Assembly: GCA_014529385.2 (NCBI GenBank)
Contig: CM043948.1
Span: 74,982,791-75,046,790, forward strand
Direction of reading: 5' to 3'
Origin: Adiantum capillus-veneris
Lineage: Eukaryota > Streptophyta > Polypodiopsida > Polypodiales > Pteridaceae
DNA: 64,000 nucleotides
Shown here: positions 59,246 to 64,000 of the stretch, piece after piece
Position numbering within the stretch: the first letter of the stretch is position 1
How the letters are laid out: each line of letters opens with the position of its first letter
Notes under the pieces: model-generated
Told to the model about the DNA's origin: nothing
Database searches by the model: none
The model's input: the letters and a program-made list of their open reading frames with translations, nothing else
Translations under genes and position numbers: made by a program

Positions 59246-60406
59246 ATGGATCCGCCTACCGAAGGGGAAGAGCCGGGTGTAGATAGCTACACCACCCCAA
59301 AAAAAAACAACAGCTACATTTAAGCGGAGAAACAGAGATATTGTACTATCACCAGGATCATTACGAGTGGGGAAAACGTCCAAGATACATGATGAACTAA
59401 TGATGGAGAAGGTCCAAGTGATGCTCAAATCAGAGCTAAACTACATGAGAGATGACATCAGGAAGGAAATGCACGCGAGCGCTGAGAGCTACAGAAACTC
59501 CATGTATGGAGACATGATGAGAGAACTAAGGAGAGAGATCCGGGGGATACAGAATGAGGAGATTCAGATCTTGAAAACGGAATTACGAAACCTAATCAAG
59601 GCCGAAGTAAATGTAACAGAATGCGTTATGCAAAAGAAACTCGATGAGGCAGTAGCAAGTTTTGAAGCATGGAGAACAAATATGGAAAAACACATGGGGG
59701 AAAAGGGTGCAATAATCGATGAGCTTAAAGGAGAACTTGCGGCTTGCAAATCTGCAACTAAGGAGAAGGGAGACGACCAACCTTCGGTGCTGAAGGAGCT
59801 CGAGGACATGAAGGATCATATGAAAACTCTACGGTAAGGAGATGAAAAAAATCGAAAACGCCATCTTCATGGGCAGAACGTCTTGTGAAGACACAAGAAA
59901 AGGTTGTTGAAGCAGAGAAATGGATTGAGGATGCGAAGAAAGGGAAGGCCCAAATACTCGAGACCACACCTACTTCTACCATTATTAATATGACCATTGA
60001 GAAAGAGCAGAAAAGGAAGACTCGGGCTCTGCATGTGCGGGTCACAGGAGTCAAAGACAAAGAGAATATAGATGAAGAAGTGAAGGAACTGCTACAACGC
60101 ATGGGCATCACAGAGCCTACTCACACAAGTGCATGGAGAGTGGGCAAGAAAGGAATCGATGAGAAGGGAAACGTAAAGGATAGGGCACTTATTCTCCGAT
60201 TCCCGAATATAGAAATAAGGAAAGAACTTCTAAAAAAGAGGCCAACTCTTAAGAAAACCGGTATTTTCCTGGGAGATGACCTTACATTGGCACAAGTGAC
60301 ACACATGCAAGAGTTGATGCCAGAGATCAGGGTAGCAAGAGAAAAGGGGAAAATCGCCTTTTATAGAGGAGGGAAAGTAGTGGTTTTCGAAAACCGCTCA
60401 GCATGA
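59246..60406 (+). pseudogene. LINE-H ORF1 (coiled coil, RRM-like domain, C-terminal domain)
   Basis: The start ATG (59246) opens the same N-terminus as LINE-B, but an A9 run near 59299 (A8 in LINE-B) shifts the frame. The coiled-coil region reads on in 59367-59837. An in-frame TAA (59835-59837, GAA in LINE-B) and a small frame change follow. 59885-60406 then carries the RRM-like domain (RALHVRVTGVKDKENIDEEV, KDRALILRF) and the C-terminal domain (IFLGDDLTLAQ, AREKGKIAFYRGGKVVVF) typical of L1-like ORF1 proteins. Such proteins bind element RNA as a chaperone. It ends at TGA 60404-60406. Confidence 0.88.
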
Positions 60407-63400
60407 CAGTGCGAGACCTATGGGGCGACGCTCCGGATAGCGGCGTGGAAATGTAATGGATCATATAGGCTAGATGTAGGTGCCTTTGAAGACAGCTTTA
60501 GGGACAAAGACATAGTTTTCTACTCAGAGACACAGCAGATACCGGGACAGCGTATGCCACATGTGAAGGGTTATTTATGGGAAACAGCTGGTCAACCAGA
60601 CAAGAGATCTCTACAGGGTAGCCGGGGTTCGGGAGGAGTAGCAGTCTTATTTAAGGAGGAGCTGAAACCACTACTACAAATTATCAGGAAAGATGAGCAA
60701 GCAAGGTATATGTGGGTGAGAATGAGAGCCAAGACGAGTAGATTTCTATATATCGCTATATGCTACTTCCCTCCGAGTACCTCAGTCTACTCCTCACGTA
60801 AAGGACAATCCCCTTTCTCCATATTGAATAATGACATATGGGAGTTCTCTAGAGATGGAGACATCGTTCTCTTAGGAGACTTTAATGCCAGAACGGCCAA
60901 CTCTCAAGGAGTATTCTATGATACTTCTGAGGAAATGCTCAAAGAAGTGGATTTATCACAGAGGGGGCTTACTAGAAACTCACAGGATAAAGAACACACT
61001 GAATATGGGAGACATCTCATGGAGATGGCAACTATACATGGTTTGGCCATACTTAATGGTCTAGAGAATTTCCCGTTATCTGGGGGATTCACATGCTTCC
61101 CGCACAGGCATGGGGCCAGTACAATGGATTATGTCATGACTTCACCAAGCTTTATTTCTAGTATCAAGGAATTTAAGGTGGGACCCAGACCGGTTGGGAT
61201 TGCAATGGATCATGCTCTATTGACCTTATCAATCTCCTTCCAATACAATGCCTCTCAAGTACAAAGGAAGAAGACACACACAAGATATACTTTCACGCCA
61301 GAAATTGATTCAGTCTGTGGAAGAGATCTATAATAGGATGTGGACAGCCGAGCCAGTATATACTGTAGAGGAGATTACTTCTCAATTAACAGAGATACTA
61401 CATGGAGCAGCACAAGAGGCATACCCACATACTCAACCTGATCAAAAGAGAGGATCTGGGAACATGCCTCAAAACAGTTGGTATGACGAGGAATGCAGAG
61501 AGATGAGAACCCAGGTCCAAAAAGAGCTTACACTTGGGATCGTCACATATAAGCAGTCTCGGATTGCTCTTCGGTGTATAGTACGTCGCAAGAAAAGGGC
61601 ATTTTTAGCCAAACTGGAGAAGGATTTATATCAGCTCTTCTTGAGTCAGGACTCACATGAGGCCTGGCGCTTATTTCACGAGCACTCACAGCCTCCGATG
61701 ATTACTTCTCCTGAGATCTGGGGTCAATATGTAACATCATTATATATGGTATCTGGACAGCCTCCATTACCAGATCCGCTAGAGCCATGCCTTGCTACTA
61801 GTACTTTCTTTACTACGGAAATGGTGGAAAAAGCCATTGATAAGATGAAGACAAGAAGAGCATATGATCATGATGGTTTAGTAGCAGAACATCTGATCCA
61901 TGCCCGGGATCTACTTTCAGAAGTCCTTGCTCGTCTGTTTAATCGGTTCATGTGTGAAGGATTACCTGAATCTTGGAAATTATCTACTATCGTACCTATT
62001 TTCAAGTCAGGGGATCCTATGATACCTGGGAACTACCGTACCATTATGGTAGGTCACACTTTGACCCGACTGTACGCATCCATTCTTGAACAAAAATTGA
62101 GTAGACGGGCAGAGAATGAGGGCATAAGGGCAACAGAACAAGCTGGATTCAGAAGGGGTTATTCCACTTTAGATCATATTCTTACGCTCAGAACCATTAT
62201 TGAGGAAGGAAGAGCAAGCGGGAGAAGGATGTATTGTTGCTTTGTGGATTTTCGGAAAGCTTTTGATACAATACCAAGGGCCAGATTGATGCGCAGAATC
62301 CAAGAGTTAGGGGTCCCCAAAGAAATTATCTGGGGGATCATGGCCTTATACGGGTCAGTAACTGGCTATGTACGTACTCCAGAAGGGGATTCCGACATTG
62401 TTCATTCCACCGTTGGAGTAAAGCAGGGATGCCCACTGTCCCCTACTTTATTTGGTATGTACATAGATGAGGTATCAGATTACATTGATAGAGAAGGTGA
62501 CAAAGGTGCTCAACTTGCAGGGTCATGGATCCCTTTGTTGTTGTATGCAGATGATATTGTATTGATAGCAGAATCACCAGATGGAATGCAAAGGCAGCTA
62601 GATGCATTACATAAATTCGCGGAGGACAGTGGACTGTCGGTAAACTTGGGTAAAACCAAAGTTATGGTGTTTAACACCACACCGCAGTGGGTTAGGAGAT
62701 CGGCACCTACATTTGCATATGGCCAGGATACAGTAGAGTACATAGATGCATACACATACCTTGGAGTGGTATTTACAGGACCGAAGTTTACTCTTAAGAA
62801 AGCAACGGATGCTAGATTATCCAGAGCCTCTGCAGCCCTCGGAGGGTTGGAGAGGATGTGTTCACAAGTGCAGTTTCAGGAACCACGAACAAAACTTTGG
62901 CTCTTTGATACTGTGGTGGCTTCGGCTATGCTTTATGGGGTCCAGATTTGGGGACCATCTGTGGATCACGATAATTGGAAGTCAATGGAGAGACCTTTGG
63001 TATCTATGATTTCCCGAATGATTAGAGCCAAGGCCTCCGTACCACACGCGATTACCCGAGCGGAACTAGCGGCCCCTCCAATAGAAATTGAAGCTCTTAC
63101 CAGATCAGTGTCCTTTATACATGGTTTGTGGGATACAAATAATGGCCGATATACTAGACTAGCCCTCGAATCCTCTCGACAATTGGCAATGAAAGGGGAT
63201 ACATCATGCTGGTATGCGCAACTGTCCTCGTGGTTCCAGAGACACTGGGTTCAGTATGGAAAGATTACCCCCCTTCCAATACTCTCTTGAGGCTCCATCA
63301 CTGGCAATTACACGAACGGAGATTAATAAAATCATCCGACAGGATCTTATATAGTTGGATACTAAGAGGACATGGGTAGACCCTACACAAGAATTGGGCA

Positions 63401-64000
63401 CGAAGATGGCCGACTACAAAGAAAACTTCCTACAACTATCTAAAGATGGATTTGTGATTCGCCCGAGTTACATGGATACCCACCTGTCTCATGGTTTGAG
63501 ATGTGCTATTGGTCAGATTCGTACATCCTCACACCAGTTGGAAATTGAATTTGGCAGATTTAGGGGAATCCCACCTGAGAGCAGAATTTGCAAGTTATGC
63601 GGAATGGAGCCGGGGACAGAATTACACTATATATGCCACTGCACAGTATACTATGAGATACGTGGGTGTTTGCATTGCCTCTTTAAAGAAGGATTTGGAC
63701 CTCTAGATTGAATCATGCAATACCAAGATCATAGATGCTTAGGCTTGTACCTACTGGAACTACATCGGCACAGGGATAATCTAATGAGAAGACAAAGAGC
63801 ACTACCGCCTCAGAGGCAGATCACAGACTTCTTCGGATCGAGAGAAGCGGGAGTGGAAGGGGAAGCAAGAGGCCAGCAGCCAACACAAAGGAGTACCCAC
63901 ATTCATACCAAAGGCACCCTAATTGACAGAGTGATTGAGCTTAGGAAATCGAGACGACCACGACCAAGATGCAGAAGCACACTTCACCGGAGGAGACTAC
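60407..64000 (+). pseudogene. LINE-H ORF2 (AP endonuclease, reverse transcriptase, CCHC, PIP box)
   Basis: The AP-type endonuclease starts right after the ORF1 stop in the same frame (LRIAAWKCNG, then the catalytic Glu in YSETQ). It continues as LLGDFNARTANS and GASTMDYVMTSPSF...MDHALLTL. A two-base loss near 61316 shifts the frame. The frame 61248-63290 then carries RT: KAFDTIPRARL, GVKQGCPLSPTLFGMY, YADDIVL near 62548 and LGKTKVMVFN. A one-base insertion near 63245, TAG at 63352-63354 and TGA at 63709-63711 break the C-terminus, which retains CKLCGMEPGTELHYICHC (63592-63645) and QRQITDFF (63811-63834). Family function is target nicking and reverse transcription. This copy is dead. Confidence 0.9.

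Larger units (their letters stand above)
58721..64000 (+). mobile_element. LINE-H: near full-length (CT)n-family LINE, runs off the window
   Basis: A leader (58721-59245), ORF1 (59246-60406) and ORF2 (from 60407) are all present. The window ends in the ORF2 basic tail, so the 3' untranslated region lies outside. It defines the family layout. All open frames carry lesions. Confidence 0.92.

Overview
This window looks like intergenic and intronic nuclear DNA from a land plant with a large, repeat-rich genome. The evidence is retrotransposon primer sites matching plant initiator tRNA-Met, a plant-type PHD-finger/GNAT gene with eight phase-consistent introns and exons, a plant-type DGAT2 fragment, and deep nesting of Copia, Gypsy, hAT and LINE elements. 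A fern or lycophyte is possible, but that is inference. No bacterial, organellar, CRISPR, rRNA or tRNA gene was seen.

Layout. 1-4138: a decayed LINE (A), then an ORF1-only LINE derivative (B) ending in (CT)n(AT)n. 4139-8190: mostly unassigned sequence with one possible exon, a Gypsy LTR edge and a Gypsy RNase H fragment. 8189-13348: a Copia element (Copia-1) with both LTRs. 14202-26031: a three-level nest in which a 578-bp Gypsy LTR was split by a 3.0-kb hAT transposon (8-bp target duplication), whose transposase gene was then split by an 8.2-kb Gypsy element (Gypsy-A, 5-bp target duplication). 26032-28400: unassigned, with a perfect 33-bp hairpin. 28400-30118: two Copia fragments joined head to head. 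30123-33700: gag-protease of a third Gypsy type. 34100-34640: a C-rich tract. 34740-35225: a DGAT2-like gene fragment joined to a Copia 3' end and LTR. 35590-44232: rearranged Gypsy-B elements on the minus strand, including an almost exact 1,639-bp tandem duplication. 44322-48605: the 3' part of an IDM1-like PHD/acetyltransferase gene (minus strand), with an L1-type LINE fragment in one intron. 48806-64000: at least six LINE copies, all on the plus strand and mostly separated by (CT)n tracts; the last is nearly full length and runs off the window.

The LINE family is the most distinctive content. Its copies share a 3' terminus that runs directly into (CT)n, and the next copy usually starts exactly where that tract ends. 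This fits a retrotransposon that inserts into (CT)n microsatellites, including those made by earlier copies. It encodes an L1-like ORF1 (coiled coil plus RRM-like domain) and an ORF2 with an AP-type endonuclease, reverse transcriptase, a CCHC finger and, in all six copies that reach this region, a C-terminal motif matching a canonical PCNA-interacting peptide (QRQITDFF). All ORF2 copies here are broken. The host content is limited to the IDM1-like exons and the DGAT2-like fragment.
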